In this document: positions 22,308 through 32,992 of the stretch, piece by piece
Layout: every line of letters starts with the position of its first letter
Numbering within the stretch: position 1 is the first letter of the stretch
NCBI GenBank assembly: GCA_026901365.1
Contig: QLOH01000011.1
Span: 2,294,001-2,358,000 of the forward strand
DNA from: Sesbania bispinosa
Lineage: Eukaryota; Streptophyta; Magnoliopsida; Fabales; Fabaceae
Direction of reading: 5' to 3'
Length of the DNA: 64,000 nt
Notes under the pieces: generated by a model
The model's database searches: none
What the model was told of the DNA's origin: nothing
The model's input: the letters and a program-made list of their open reading frames with translations, nothing else
Translations under genes and position numbers: made by a program

Positions 22308-22739
22308 GGGCTTGTTTGAAAGACTTTTATTTTTTAGTTGTTAAAAACAGTTTTGTAAATGTATTTTGAAAATCGTTTTTGAGAAGAAAACTAAAAAAAA
22401 ATTGTTTGGTAATTTTGTTTTAAAAACTGTTTTTAAAATGAAAAAACAAAAATACTTGTTTGGTAAAGTTGTTTTTAAAAACTAAAAAATAGAAAACTCG
22501 TTTGAAACTATATTTTTTAAAAAACTGTTTTTTGGTGTCTAAAAATATTAATTGAAGTTTTTTTATGCCTTTTTTTAATTTATTGAAGAATTTATATTTT
22601 TTACATTAAACTTATTTTTTTAATTTATCAAAGAACTTATATTATTTTTAGTACTTACATTTTTTAAAAAAATATGATTTGCAATCATATTTTTTAAAAA
22701 TTGTTTTTGGTGTCTAAAGAATAAAGATAAAACCTTGGG

Positions 22740-23130
22740 ATGTGCTACAACGAAAATTGTAGCTAATTTGTAGCTAATTCCAAGCAAAGATGTGTAGCTT
22801 CAAAATAACTATAAATTAGCTATAAAATCAATAAATAAATAGCAAATTTGCTACTAAATATTCATAGCTAATTTGTAGCGAATTTTATAAATTTCTCAGC
22901 TAATTCATATCAAAATTGAAACAATTTACCACTCCAACTGTCATAGTTATTCCGCAGCTGATCTGTAGTTAATTCATTTATAGCAATTCTTTCACTAATT
23001 ACTAGTTAAAGCTTAAAGTCAATATATTATCTTTTTTCCAGCCAATTCGTAGTTAAATACTAGCAACTTCATACTATAAAATGACGTAACTCAACAAATA
23101 CAAATTCTACCAATGAAAATCAAGCTAAAA
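22740..23130. repeat. tagctaatttgtagc short-repeat cluster
   Basis: The words gtagctaatttgtagctaat, agctaatttgtagcgaat and agccaattcgtagttaaat recur in this region, preceded by gctacaacgaaaattg. Such clusters resemble the subterminal binding arrays of CACTA elements, whose ends read CACTACAA. No matching opposite end was found. Confidence 0.4.
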
Positions 23131-23208
23131 CTGAAGCTGCAATGGTTGAACAACTCTCTTTTTCAAATAATTCTATTAATACTACTTGGCCAAAGTCATG
23201 ATCTTATA

Positions 23209-23373
23209 TTAAAGAATCCATGCACATTCTATTCTAAAATGCCATCTACTGTGTATTGACTTGGCTAATTGTGAAAACCATGAAATCAGTACGCTATAAT
23301 CTGAGCCTCTGATGACTCTTTCTAACTGGATTGGTGCAAGGCACATCATTTCAAATGAAAGGCAGATAATGAT
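23209..23373 (-). other. exon-like segment of unknown gene, interrupted by the Tat element
   Basis: A minus-strand frame (ICLSFEMMCLAPIQLERVIR...) ends at a stop at 23209. Its upstream part continues across the retrotransposon target site into 33564 onward. It is probably part of the gene-fragment cargo of the composite element. No family was recognised. Confidence 0.25.
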
Positions 23374-23939
23374 TGAACTTTCCAAAGTCCAAAAGAGTGA
23401 ATCTCCTTCACTGCAGATGTTGATCTCCGGATCCAAAGGTTGAAGACGATGGTGTGGGGGTAGCTGCAAGGGACTCCGACGCTCAACGTAAGTGTTTGTT
23501 CTTAGTAAGAGAATAAGAATTCAAAGAATGAACTGAAAAGCATACCTTTTGAACCCTGAAGAAGTGTATTTATAGGGTGTTTTAGGCGGGAAAATCAGTT
23601 ACGCTTGTAACCGTTTCCACAAATTACGGGCTCACGCGCCATGAATATAGTGAATTCACGCGCGGGTATTAAACCTTGGTCACGAGATTTTATCACGTGA
23701 CTTTGAGAAAATCATCTCGACGAATAACGTCGAGATGCTTATTCTCGACATAGTTTCTCGAAAGATATTGAAGGACTTCGACGGCATTATGGAGTAGGTC
23801 ATAGATATCGTTATTATCGCGTATGGTGCATGTCGTTTTATGTCGACAACTTATCTCGACACTTTCTGTCGATAAGTCATGTCGATGCTTTTATGTTGAT
23901 AAATCGTGTCGACTTGAAGTATGATTTTACTCCAGAACA
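23374..23939 (-). repeat. 3' LTR of the Tat element
   Basis: 566 bp, TG...CA ends, same length as the other LTR. It contains the inverted word pair atctcgac...gtcgagat. On the minus strand it has a TATA-type ctataaatac about 365 bp from its 5' edge. Confidence 0.95.
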
Positions 23940-24162
23940 GTTGCCCCCAAAGTCGATTAATTCTTAAGAATTATTCGACTTTTATTTTTGAGAGGATATT
24001 TTGAATTTTTATTTTACCGGCAAATCTCATCAGGTGTCGAGATCCCGTCGTTTGATTTTCTAATAATATTTTGAAATTTTTATTTTATGCCACGTGTTAC
24101 GATCCTAATCATTTGGGCCCTACGGGCTTTTCTGACTCAGAGGATCTGAGTCGTTCGCTTGG

Positions 24163-24429
24163 ATATAAAATATGAACGGTTGGGGAGTTTCTTATTTCCC
24201 CTCAACTGTTCACATTTCTCGTCAGAGTCCAGAGTATTTCTTCTTCCTTTCATTCTATTTTGTTGCTCCCAAGCTATCGTGTTCATGCAGACTCCTTAGT
24301 TCCCTGTTCTTGCATTATCAGTTCGTGCTTCTATTGCATGAGCATTGGAGTTGCTGAACTCCTTGAGGATTTCAAAGATTTTCGAAGAAGGACTACCACA
24401 GGTAACCTCCTCTTCTTGCTATTTTAAAT
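24163..24429 (+). promoter_or_regulatory. putative promoter and leader of the antisense ORF
   Basis: The plus strand reads ggatataaaatatgaacgg at about 24161-24179, a TATA-like motif about 260 bp before the ATG at 24430. A C/T-rich leader follows (ttcttcctttcattctattt). A ggtaac donor-like site at 24400 lies just ahead of the ATG. Independent transcription of antisense ORFs is known for some Tat elements. Here it is inferred from motifs only. Confidence 0.4.
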
Positions 24430-25476
24430 ATGGTGCTTACTAGGGCTAAGTCTAGGGCCCTTAGGTTAGAGAAAAAACGAGAGTGTGTCATTGTATTTGA
24501 CGATTTGGAGGATCTCAGTATCCCCAATCTCATACTTAAAAGGAAAAGGATACCGAAAACATCAAGCTTTTTTAACTCCCGTGAGTCAGTTATTGGTACT
24601 GCTCATATCTTGAGGAAATATGGTATACCGGGGCACTCCGCGGGATCTTCTGTGATTAACTTAGTTGATCATGGAATTGATTCATCATCTCAAGTCGATT
24701 TTAACTCAGGACTTTTGGACAGGTCCGAGATGGGAAAACGGAAGATTTACATTTCCCCTGCTACAAACTACCCGGTGCCGCAGGCTTTGTCGAGTATGAC
24801 ATGGGTGGATACGGAGGCGATTGGGACCTCCAGTATTTATACTTCCGAGGTGTCGATGGAACTCGGATTCAGAGACGTGGAATGGGTGGAATAGGGCAAC
24901 GAGGATAGCTGGGTTCTGGTGCCCCCAAGTGCTGATGATAGAATATGTTCTCAAGGCGACTTGGAAGAAAATCTTTTTGTTCCGATGTATAAGACGCTGT
25001 TTGAGGATCTCGGATTTTGGCTACCTTTTCATTGGTTCGAGTTGGAGGTTCTTCATCATCTCGAAGTGGCTCCCTCCCAACTTCATCCAAATGCCTGGGT
25101 CTTCGTTCGGAGTTTTATGCTTCTATGTCACGGGTTGAATCTGGAGCTCAACTCGGATATATTTTTTTATTTCTTCCGCCCCCTCGTAGTTAAGGATCGT
25201 CCCACAAGATTTTCATGGCTTTCTCTCCGGGCCGGTAATGGGGGAAAGATTTTCGAAATCTTCCAAGAGTCCTATCGCAATTTTAAGGACAAATTTGTTT
25301 TTTGTAAACCTATTGGAAAGGGTCGACGAAACATCCTCGGCAGGGATGGTCGTGGAATTATCCGACCATATTGGAATCAAGACCATTTCGCTAAATCGTT
25401 CTCGGAGTATACTGTCGCATATAAAGAGTTGTCCACCGAGGAGCAAAGTGTGTCGACAAAATCAAGAAATTCGTAA
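24430..25476 (+). pseudogene. antisense ORF of the Tat element, Transposase_28-like N-terminal part
   Basis: Plus strand, opposite to gag-pol. The frame starts MVLTRAKSRALRLEK, meets TAG at 24892-24894, and continues in the same frame through a domain containing YKTLFEDLGFWLPFHWFELE, LHPNAWVFVRSFMLLC and FFYFFRPL. This pattern fits the Pfam family called putative gypsy type transposon (Transposase_28, PF04195), which is common in plant proteins derived from such elements. Near 25450 the frame shifts: the continuation KKFVRDFGTLPSSEIIE lies one base over and reaches a donor (tgg|gtaaatg) at 25543-25544. The intron of about 73 bp ends with ttttgcag at 25616. The function of the domain is unknown. 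This copy is broken by the stop and the shift. Confidence 0.75.
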
Positions 25477-25621
25477 GAGATTTTGGGACCTTGCCGAGCA
25501 GTGAGATAATTGAGATGGACAACGACGTAACTCGAGTCATTGGGTAAATGTTCTATTTTCTTTTCTTCTTTCGGGAATTATGTTTTGTTCCTAATCATTT
25601 ATTTCAATTTTTGCAGAGACT

Positions 25622-26722
25622 ATGGCAGCAGCGCAGAGAGCCAAGCTTGCAGAGAAACTGTTGAAAAAGAAGGAGCTGGAGGCTCAGAAGAGAGAGAGCG
25701 AAGTCCTTGTCGCATCCAAGAAAAAGGAGGTCAAGGAGAGGGTCGAGGTTATCGACCCGACAAAAGTTAAGAAGGCGAGGTTGGAGAGCTCGATTGGAGT
25801 CAACATAAACGAGATTCCCCTTTTCCAGCCTTCAGAAGAGAAGAAGATTGATGATGTCAAGAGGACTTCGTCATGGTATTCCGAAGATGCCAACCGGGAG
25901 GAAGGGTCAAGCTATAGCAGTCTGCCCCCATCCAATATGAGCAAGGAGGAGGTCCGACGTTACTTAGCGATTCAGGCTCAGATCCTGTTTAATAATAAGT
26001 CCGAGAATGAAATCGCCGAGTTCATGAACCATGCCTCGAGCTGGGCAATGCTATTCGCCATGATGTCGCAGTATTTTGCCAGTTCGGTTCGTGATTTAAA
26101 CGCTCTTCTGCCCCTGAAGGAGGAGTTAGAAAGGGTGAGGGGAAAACTCGAGGCTGATGAGCTGAGGATGCAGCAGGCTATTGGCGAGGTCAAGCTGATA
26201 AGGGCAGAGAAGGAGAAACTTTATGAAGATAACCTTGCTCTTGAGTCTCAAGTGAAGAACTTGAGTGTCGAGAAGGAAAATGCCGAGAGGAAAGTTGAAT
26301 CGACTTCCTCTGAGCTTGCCGAGGTTAAGGAAGAAACTAAAAAGGCGTTTGAAGCTGTTAAGTCCGCCCAAGTGGAGAATGCCGAATTGAAAGAGAAGGT
26401 GAAGGAATTGGAAGCAAAGTTAGCTGAGGAGATTGCCGAGAAGATACAAACTGAGAAGCTATGGATTGATGCTTCAGCTTTGTACTTCTATAAGGCCACT
26501 AAGCAAATGAAGTTCCTTAACCCCGGGGTGGACCTGAACACTAGGGGAATGTCGACTGTTTGTACCGTGAAAGATGGGAAATGGTGCAATGTTCTTCCGA
26601 CTAGAGATGTTGAGGCGAACCCTGGGGATGAGGTACCGAGCACTCCGAAGCTCGGAGCGGACGAGGAAGAGGAAAAGTTGATTCAAAATGAAGGTATTCC
26701 TGCTGCTGAGGTCGACGCATGA
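25622..26722 (+). CDS. antisense ORF of the Tat element, coiled-coil C-terminal part
   Basis: A 366-codon frame begins MAAAQRAKLAEKLLKKKELE and ends at TGA 26720-26722. It is very rich in Lys, Glu and Ala. Residues about 150-290 show heptad-like Leu/Val spacing (for example EKVKELEAKLAEEIAEK), so a long coiled coil is likely. The C-terminus is acidic. It follows the intron that ends at 25616 and is probably the last exon of the gene that starts at 24430, because proteins with a Transposase_28 domain usually end in such a coiled coil. I could not make the exon phases join cleanly. The segment aatgaaaatttacttgtact just past the stop looks like a 3' UTR. The frame is intact, but its expression is unproven. 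Confidence 0.6.
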   Translation: MAAAQRAKLAEKLLKKKELEAQKRESEVLVASKKKEVKERVEVIDPTKVKKARLESSIGVNINEIPLFQPSEEKKIDDVKRTSSWYSEDANREEGSSYSSLPPSNMSKEEVRRYLAIQAQILFNNKSENEIAEFMNHASSWAMLFAMMSQYFASSVRDLNALLPLKEELERVRGKLEADELRMQQAIGEVKLIRAEKEKLYEDNLALESQVKNLSVEKENAERKVESTSSELAEVKEETKKAFEAVKSAQVENAELKEKVKELEAKLAEEIAEKIQTEKLWIDASALYFYKATKQMKFLNPGVDLNTRGMSTVCTVKDGKWCNVLPTRDVEANPGDEVPSTPKLGADEEEEKLIQNEGIPAAEVDA

Positions 26723-26919
26723 AGAGTAGGCCCACATAGCTTTTGTAACAGTTTTTAATGAAAATTTACTTGTACTCTAAGACGTATGTTAACTTATGAA
26801 TGAATAGTTGTTTCTTTATTTTTGAAGTGTTGGTTGTGATAATTGACTTGCCAAGTATGTTTTCCTTACTTGATTGTTGAAATATTGTTGCTTGGGGTGT
26901 TCCCGGCGTAAAATGCGGA

Positions 26920-27230
26920 GTCGAGGGATTTAACCCGACATTGCTCGAGAAGCGTATTCTCGACGCGAGGTGAGATTTCGAGGTCGAGGGACTAAGCCCG
27001 AAATAGCTCGAGAAGCGTATCCTCAACGCGGAGTGAAATTTCGAAGTCGAGGGACTAAGCCCGAAATTGCTCGAGAAGCGTATTCTCGACACGAAGTGAA
27101 ATTTCGAAGTCGAGGGACTAAGCCCGAAATTGCTCGAGAAGCTTATTCTCGACACGGAGTGAAATTTCGAAGTTGAGGGACTAAGCCCGAAATTGCTCGA
27201 GAAGCGTATTCTCGACGCGACTTGCAATTC
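26920..27230. repeat. 63-bp tandem repeat, 5 copies, in the Tat element
   Basis: The phrase gtcgagggactaagcccgaa starts at 26920 (diverged), 26983, 27046, 27109 and 27172. Each unit also holds ctcgagaagcgtattctcga, itself nearly palindromic. The period is 63, a multiple of three, so open frames cross it on both strands. These are by-products. The array lies between integrase and the antisense ORF's 3' end. Confidence 0.92.
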
Positions 27231-27303
27231 TTGTAAATTTGAAACTCCATGGTCAAAAGATTAATGAATCATTCATAGGCGATTACCATTAACTAAAATA
27301 TTT

Positions 27304-28169
27304 TCAAAGTTTGTCCACATTCCATGTTCGAGGTATTGGAATTCCGGGTAAGGTTTCTAGTTGATATGCCCCCGTGCCCGTTTTGGAGATAACTCTATAT
27401 GGGCCTTCCCAATTTTCCGCTAACTTTCCCTGGGCTGCATTTTTATTGCCGACATCGGCCCTTCTCAAGACTAAATCCCCGACTTCAAACGTGTGAGGAA
27501 CAACAATTTTCTGTCGACGTCTTGCTGACTGTGACTTGATGGCTACTTCTCTAATTGATGCCTTTTCTCGAACTTCATCGATCAAATCCAGTTCTTTGTG
27601 CATCCTATCCTCATTGAAATTTTGGTTATAGGCGTGAAGTCGAAAGCTCTCATCCCCGACTTCCACAGGGATCACTGCATCAACCCCGTAAGCCAACCTG
27701 AATGGGGTTTCCCCTGTTGTCGAATGTAGAGTAGTATGGTAAGCCCATAGAACATTTGGTAGCTGGTCGGCCCAGAGTCTTTTGCAGATTCAAGTCGTTT
27801 TTTCTATCCTTTGAGAATTACTTTATTGGCAGATTCTTCTTGCCCGTTCGTTTGAGGATGTTCCACCGACGAGAATATGTGAGTTATGTGAAAGTCCGAC
27901 ATTAGCTTTCAGAATCCTTTGTCAGTAAATTGAGTACCATTATCCGATACAACTGTGTTTGGGATCCCGAACCTACAAATGATGAACCGATATACAAATT
28001 TAGATATATTTTCGGCGGTGATCTTTGCTAACGGTTGCGCCTCAATCCATTTAGTGAAATAGTCGACAGCTACGGCGAGATATTTGAGTTGTCTAGGGGC
28101 TGTTGGGAAAGGACCTAGTATGTCGATTCCCCACCATGAGAATGGCCAAGGAGCAGAGATGGACCACAA
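27304..28169 (-). pseudogene. Tat integrase, core and C-terminal part, broken
   Basis: The minus-strand sequence holds WGIDILGPFPTA and YFTKWIEAQPL, the first Asp region of the integrase core. VSDNGTQFTD supplies the second Asp, and HPQTNGQ-type bases lie downstream. The C-terminal part (GETPFRLAYGVDAVIPVEV and GDLVLRRADV...GKLAENWEGPYRV) ends in RTWNVDKL with a stop at 27304. No chromodomain follows. Breaks: TGA replaces Trp after TDKGF near 27914, a TAG lies near 27808, and the frame shifts near 27785 between KKRLES and WADQLPNVLWAY. Strand-transfer activity from this copy is not possible. Confidence 0.9.
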
Positions 28170-28786
28170 TGCTTAGCAGGTGCTCGATGAATATCGGCGT
28201 GCCTTTGGCAAGAAGGGCATTTTATAACATACTGTAAGCAGTCGACTTCCATAGTCGGCCAGTAGTATCCGGCTCTCAATATTTTTCGTGACAGTGAATG
28301 CCCGCCGGGATGATGACCACAGATCCCTTCATGAACTTCTGCCATGACATAGTCGACTAAGTTTCCTGAGATGCATTTCAAGAGTGGTTGGGCCAAACCC
28401 CTCCTATAGAGAACTCCGTCAACCATACAGTATCTGGCGGCTTGTCTGAGAGTTCGTTTTGAATTTTCGGGATCATCTGATAGAGTTCCATGTTGTAAGT
28501 ATTTCTGAATTGCCGTGTACCAACATTCTCCTTCTTCAATTGCCATAATAACAGTCGGGGTTGAAATAACTTCTTGGACCACAGACTTGTTGTTTCCAGA
28601 TGACCTTGTGCTAGCGAGCTTGGAGAGTATGTCGGCTCTTGCATTTCTTTCCCTCGGTATATGATTAACTTCGACTTCGAGAAAGCTGTTGCATAATTTT
28701 TTGACGACTTCTAAGTATTTTTCGAGTAGAGGGATCTTTAACTTGGTAATTGCCATTGATCTGTGATACCACCAACTGTGAGTCAC
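28115..28786 (-). pseudogene. Tat second RNase H end and integrase zinc-binding region
   Basis: The frame covers the end of the archaeal-type RNase H (VNHIPRERNARADILSKLA). Then comes the H2C2 zinc-binding N-terminal domain of integrase, with HEGICGHHPGGHSLSRKILR followed by GYYWPTM and CPSCQRHAD. It is out of frame with the upstream polyprotein (shift near 28730) and with the integrase core (shift near 28160), so gag-pol is interrupted on both sides. The domain order matches the Tat lineage. Confidence 0.88.
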
Positions 28787-31019
28787 TATTAACTCGTACT
28801 TGCCTTGCTCCCACTTCTGAAGCCATCCTTAATCCGGCTATCATAGCTTCGTATTCGGCTTGATTATTCAATGTCGGGAACGATAGACTTAGAGAATGCT
28901 CCAAGATCACCCCTTCAGAATTTTCTAAGAGAATGTCAGCTCCACTTCCTTTTTGATTAGAGGACCCGTCGACGTGGATGTCCCACCAACCATCATCAAA
29001 AATGGGTTGCGTCGGGGTTAATTCTGCTACAAAGTCAGATAAAACTTGGGCCTTGATTGCTTGCCGAGGTTCATACATTATGCCAAATTCGGATAATTCA
29101 ACCGCCCAAGATACCATCCTCGCCGCTAAATCTGGTCCATGAAGAATTTGTCTAATCGGTTGATTCGTCCTTACTACAATTTGATGAGCTTGAAAATAAT
29201 GACTGAGTCTTCGAGCTGTTAAGATCACTGTTAAAGCAACTTTTTCGACTTTCCGATACCTCAACTCTGGTCCCTGTAGAGCTTTGCTGACAAAGAATAC
29301 CGGTAGCTGTAGTCCTTCAGTTTCTCGGATTAGCACTGCCGCAATTGCCTCGTCTGCAACCGACATATACAAGTATAGAAATTCTCCTATCGATGGTTTT
29401 GACAAAACTGGTGGCGATGTTAATATCGACTTTATACGCTGGAACGCTTCCTCGCATTCATCATCCCAAGCGAATGACTTTCCTTTCTTTAGAAGTCGGA
29501 AGAAAGGGAGTGCTCGAGATGCTGATCTCGAAATAAATCTTGTTAAGGCTGCGATCCTCCCGGTCAGCTGTTGGACTTCCTTCACCGAGGTTGGACTTTT
29601 CATCTCAAGAACTGGCCGACATTTGTCCGGGTTGGCTTCTACCCCGCGCTCTGTCAGCATGAATCCCAGAAATTTCTCGGTCCGAACCCCAAAAGTGCAC
29701 TTTTTGGGATTGAGCCTCATGTTATATCGACGAAGTTGGTCGAAAACTTCTCCGAGATCACGCACATGATTCTCGTCGGTTAGGCTTTTTGCTATCATGT
29801 CATCGACATAAACTTCAATCGTTCGTCCGATTTGTTCTCGGAACACCATGTTCATCATCCGTTGGTATGTTGCCCCAGCATTCTTTAATCCGAAAGGCAT
29901 CATCTTGTAGCAATAATTGGCTCCTTCTGTCATGAACGTCGTTTTTTCTTGGTCGGGTGGGTACATTGGTATTTGATTATACCCGGAATACGCATCCATA
30001 AAAGATAAAAGCCGGAATCCAGAAGATTTGTCGACCAGCTGGTCGATATTAGGTAAGGGATAAGAATCTTTGGGACATGCTTTATTCAAGCTGGTATAAT
30101 CTACACACATTCGCCATTTTCCATTGGATTTTTTTACTAGAACTACATTAGAGAGCCATGTCGTATACTTGACTTCTCTGATGAAACCAGCATTAAGTAG
30201 CTCCGTCACTTGTTGCTTTACAGCCTCGGCCCTTTCTGTCGACATGTTTCTCCTGCGTTGCTCGACCGGCTTGACTTTTGGATCAATGGAGAGTCGATGA
30301 CATATAACATCGGGGTCTAAGCCCGGCATATCAGCGGCGGCCCAAGCAAACAAGTCTGCGTTTCGGCGAATGAGTGTGCACAGTTCTTCTTCCACTTCTT
30401 CAGATAGCCCACAGCCGATCTGCATAGTCTGTTCCGGTACGGACCCAATCTGTAGCGTTTTAAATTCTCCGTCAGGAATGGGTCGAGTTTCTTTAAAATC
30501 AGCACGGACATCCAGGTCGGTTAGCATTACACCCGCGGATGATGGATGTTCTTCAATTTTTTCAGTTGTCAGAAGTTTTTCGGGTTTCTTAATTTTCAAG
30601 GATTCCTTATAGCAGGAACGCGCCATGACTTGATCTCCCCAGATGCTGATCATCTTCCCGTCGTCACTCCAGAACTTCATCATCAAATGATTGGTTGAAA
30701 TTATGACTCCGATAGTGTTGAGAGTTGGTCTCCCGAGAATGGCATTGTAGGTTGACGGGCAGTCGACTATGAGAAAGCGCACCCTAGTGATTTTGGTTAG
30801 AGGTAGCTGTCCGAGAGTTACAAGGAGTTCGACGTAACCGTTCGGCTGAACCTTATCCCCCGTGAATCCAATCAGATCAACACCCCTATAAGGTACGAGG
30901 TCCGTGTCTGGAATGTGAAGAAGATGAAATGTCTTTAAGAATAACACATCAGCTGAACTCCCTTGATCAATAAATACTCTCCTGACTTCATGGTTTGCCA
31001 TCATAACCTTGATAAGCAT
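28665..31019 (-). CDS. Tat pol: protease, reverse transcriptase, RNase H, second RNase H
   Basis: An uninterrupted 784-codon minus-strand frame, read from an internal Met. Aspartic protease: FIDQGSSADVLF at residues 16-27, a Tat-type variant of D-x-G. Reverse transcriptase: WRMCVDYTSLNKACPKDSYP (302-321), MPFGLKNAGATYQRMM (374-389) and the catalytic YVDD at 404-407. First RNase H: about 545-650, with FFVSKALQGPELRYRKVEK. Second, archaeal-type RNase H: from about 700, with DIHVDGSSNQKGSG and NNQAEYEAMIAGL. The frame is lost near 28730 before the second RNase H ends. The N-terminal Met is the first in frame, not a proven start. In the live element this would be part of a longer gag-pol polyprotein. 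Confidence 0.93.
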   Translation of the reverse strand: MLIKVMMANHEVRRVFIDQGSSADVLFLKTFHLLHIPDTDLVPYRGVDLIGFTGDKVQPNGYVELLVTLGQLPLTKITRVRFLIVDCPSTYNAILGRPTLNTIGVIISTNHLMMKFWSDDGKMISIWGDQVMARSCYKESLKIKKPEKLLTTEKIEEHPSSAGVMLTDLDVRADFKETRPIPDGEFKTLQIGSVPEQTMQIGCGLSEEVEEELCTLIRRNADLFAWAAADMPGLDPDVICHRLSIDPKVKPVEQRRRNMSTERAEAVKQQVTELLNAGFIREVKYTTWLSNVVLVKKSNGKWRMCVDYTSLNKACPKDSYPLPNIDQLVDKSSGFRLLSFMDAYSGYNQIPMYPPDQEKTTFMTEGANYCYKMMPFGLKNAGATYQRMMNMVFREQIGRTIEVYVDDMIAKSLTDENHVRDLGEVFDQLRRYNMRLNPKKCTFGVRTEKFLGFMLTERGVEANPDKCRPVLEMKSPTSVKEVQQLTGRIAALTRFISRSASRALPFFRLLKKGKSFAWDDECEEAFQRIKSILTSPPVLSKPSIGEFLYLYMSVADEAIAAVLIRETEGLQLPVFFVSKALQGPELRYRKVEKVALTVILTARRLSHYFQAHQIVVRTNQPIRQILHGPDLAARMVSWAVELSEFGIMYEPRQAIKAQVLSDFVAELTPTQPIFDDGWWDIHVDGSSNQKGSGADILLENSEGVILEHSLSLSFPTLNNQAEYEAMIAGLRMASEVGARQVRVNSDSQLVVSQINGNYQVKDPSTRKILRSRQKIMQQLSRSRS

Positions 31020-31703
31020 GGGATCATCATGACCTGGAATAACTGGACCGTAATCGTCATCTGAGAAGGTTAAGGGGGGTAATTTCCGGCGGGGGGCCCC
31101 GCGAACAGGAATGTGAAGAAGTGGAAGCTGATAATATTTCTTTCAGATGCCTTTTCTTGGAATTGCTAGATTCTCCTCCTCCAGCAAATCCTCCTGCTAT
31201 CACATAGATTACTGGATTTTTAGATGGGGGCTCCTCTCTGGACGGGGTGTGATGCCGAGATGTACTCCTATGTTCTTGCTCAGAGCTGCGGGCTAGGGAC
31301 CTATCACGGGATGGCCTTCTTGAACTTGACCTCGTAGGTCGGGGTGATCTGGTTCGTGATCTGCTTGGTTCGTGTCGATCAGAACCATGTCGCCTTTCAT
31401 CTGCTCTATCATCACGTTGACTTTGTGAATCGTCACGTCGGGAATGAGATTCGTGATCTTTTTTGAATCTGCTGAGCTTCCCCCGCTGGATGAGTTCTTA
31501 TATGGAGTCCTTCAAATTAAGGCATTGATCTGTATCATGACCATGTGATCTATGGAACCTACAATATTTCATCTTGTCAGTATTTGGTCCTGCCTTCTGT
31601 GCCCGCGGTCTTCTCATCCCGGCTTCATACATCTCGACATGGAGAATCTCATTCATGATCTTACTTCTCGACTGGTTTAACGAGGTATAAGAGGTATAAC
31701 GGC
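31020..31703 (-). pseudogene. Tat gag-pol junction with zinc-knuckle remnant, multiple breaks
   Basis: Between the gag stop and the protease the minus strand still encodes YCRFHRSHGHDTDQC near 31540. This is the Cys/His cluster typical of Tat gag C-termini. An Arg/Ser-rich linker follows, then a Gly-rich stretch (AGGFAGGGESS) near 31180. These pieces lie in shifting frames with several stops, so the polyprotein does not read through. Confidence 0.7.
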
Positions 31704-32642
31704 CTAGAGGTTCTTTGTCACCTTATTTTCTTTGTTCTTGTTTTTCTGTCCTTGCTCCTTTTGTGTCTGGTTAGAAGAAACAGCATCTTTCAACTTCAAG
31801 GCCATTTCTTCTTCTTCCAGACTAATGTATCCTTCAGCTCGACTTAGAAATTCCTCCATGCTATTCGGCTTCTTTTTGGATAAGTCGATCCAAAAAGGCG
31901 AATGTGGAATGAGTCCATCCTTTGCCAGCATAAGCTGCACACCAGGCTGAAGGCCTTGGACCAGCAAAGCTTCCTTCGTAAATCTACTGATATAGTCACG
32001 CAGAGATTCAGAAGGTCCTTGTCGAATTTGTTTCAACGATGCTTCCGTCTTTGGTTGAACCTTACTGGTAGTGAAGCTGGTGATAAACTTGGCTCGCAAG
32101 TCGGCCCAAGTATTAATAGATCTCGGCGGAAGAGTCTGAAACCACCTCAATGCAGTTTTCTTCAACGATAACGGAAATACTCGACACATGATTGGTCCAG
32201 ATGCGCTCCTAACCGACATTGATGACTCGTAGACATCCAAATGCTCCAACGAATCTCCAGCGCCGTCATACAACTCCGGTACCAGAACTTTCTCGAATCT
32301 CTTATCAATAGGAAAGAGCAAAATCCTTTCGGAAAAAGGGAGCACAACTTGAATTACTTCTTCATCTTGCACTTTTCTTGATTCGTCATTCACTAAGTTG
32401 GTTCTAAGTGGTGGAGGAGAATTGGAATGCACCGATTGAACCGATACCCTAGGTGAAGGTTGAGTCGGTGCTCGAGTTGGAATTCTGTCACGTCTTGATA
32501 CATGTTCAACTCTCTGTGATGAATGACGCTGTGCCATTCTTTGTCTCTCCGTTATGAGGTCATGCGCAACACGATGGTTGAGGTTTTCTACTGCCCTGTT
32601 ATGCTCCAGCTGGTTGAGACGTTGAGCATATTGCTGAAGCAT
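31704..32642 (-). pseudogene. Tat gag (capsid region)
   Basis: The minus-strand frame contains PELYDGAGDSLEHLDVYES, then FPLSLKKTALRWFQTLPPRS and INTWADLRAKFITSF. This is the Retrotrans_gag capsid signature (W-F-x-x-L-P-x-x-S-I-x-x-W-x-x-L-x-x-x-F). It ends in a Lys/Gln/Asn-rich tail at 31704. The start lies in another frame (32588-32899), so gag is frameshifted near 32655. Confidence 0.9.
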
Positions 32643-32899
32643 TTCCCTTGGCGACGAATGAAATCTAACAATTCTCTGTGTAGTGGTTGACTCGGTGGTA
32701 CTTCACGGTTCACTTGAGCTGGTGAAGGAGGACTCCTCATGTGAGGGGAAATCGTCCTCGGAATTGGAATCGGCACACCAACTAGCGACGACACCATTCC
32801 GGCCATCGATGAAACCATTGCAGGAGCTATGGTCGAAGTGACATGAGGAGCAGTTCCTCTTGCAGCTGTTTGAGATTGTCTGCTTCTAGTAGTCACCAT
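32643..32899 (-). pseudogene. Tat gag N-terminal part
   Basis: It starts MVTTRSRQSQTAARGT at the ATG ending at 32899, a basic N-terminus about 94 bp inside the 5' LTR. It is Pro/Ser-rich and out of frame with the capsid region. The leader between 32900 and 32992 holds the primer-binding-site-like sequence next to the LTR. Confidence 0.75.
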
Positions 32900-32992
32900 T
32901 GTTTCGGGAGCTTAGATCGAGGATTAGATCGGGAGGTCAGGTTGATTAGATGAAACTGAGAATCAAAGTCGATTCCCCACAGACGGTGCCAA

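Noticed and set aside
26766..27227. Repeat-containing protein frames (SRIRFSSNFGLSPSTSKFH-type)
   Set aside because: They are produced by the 63-bp tandem repeat, whose length is a multiple of three. No independent coding evidence.
29284..29783. Plus-strand frames opposite reverse transcriptase and RNase H
   Set aside because: Antisense shadows of a strongly supported pol gene.
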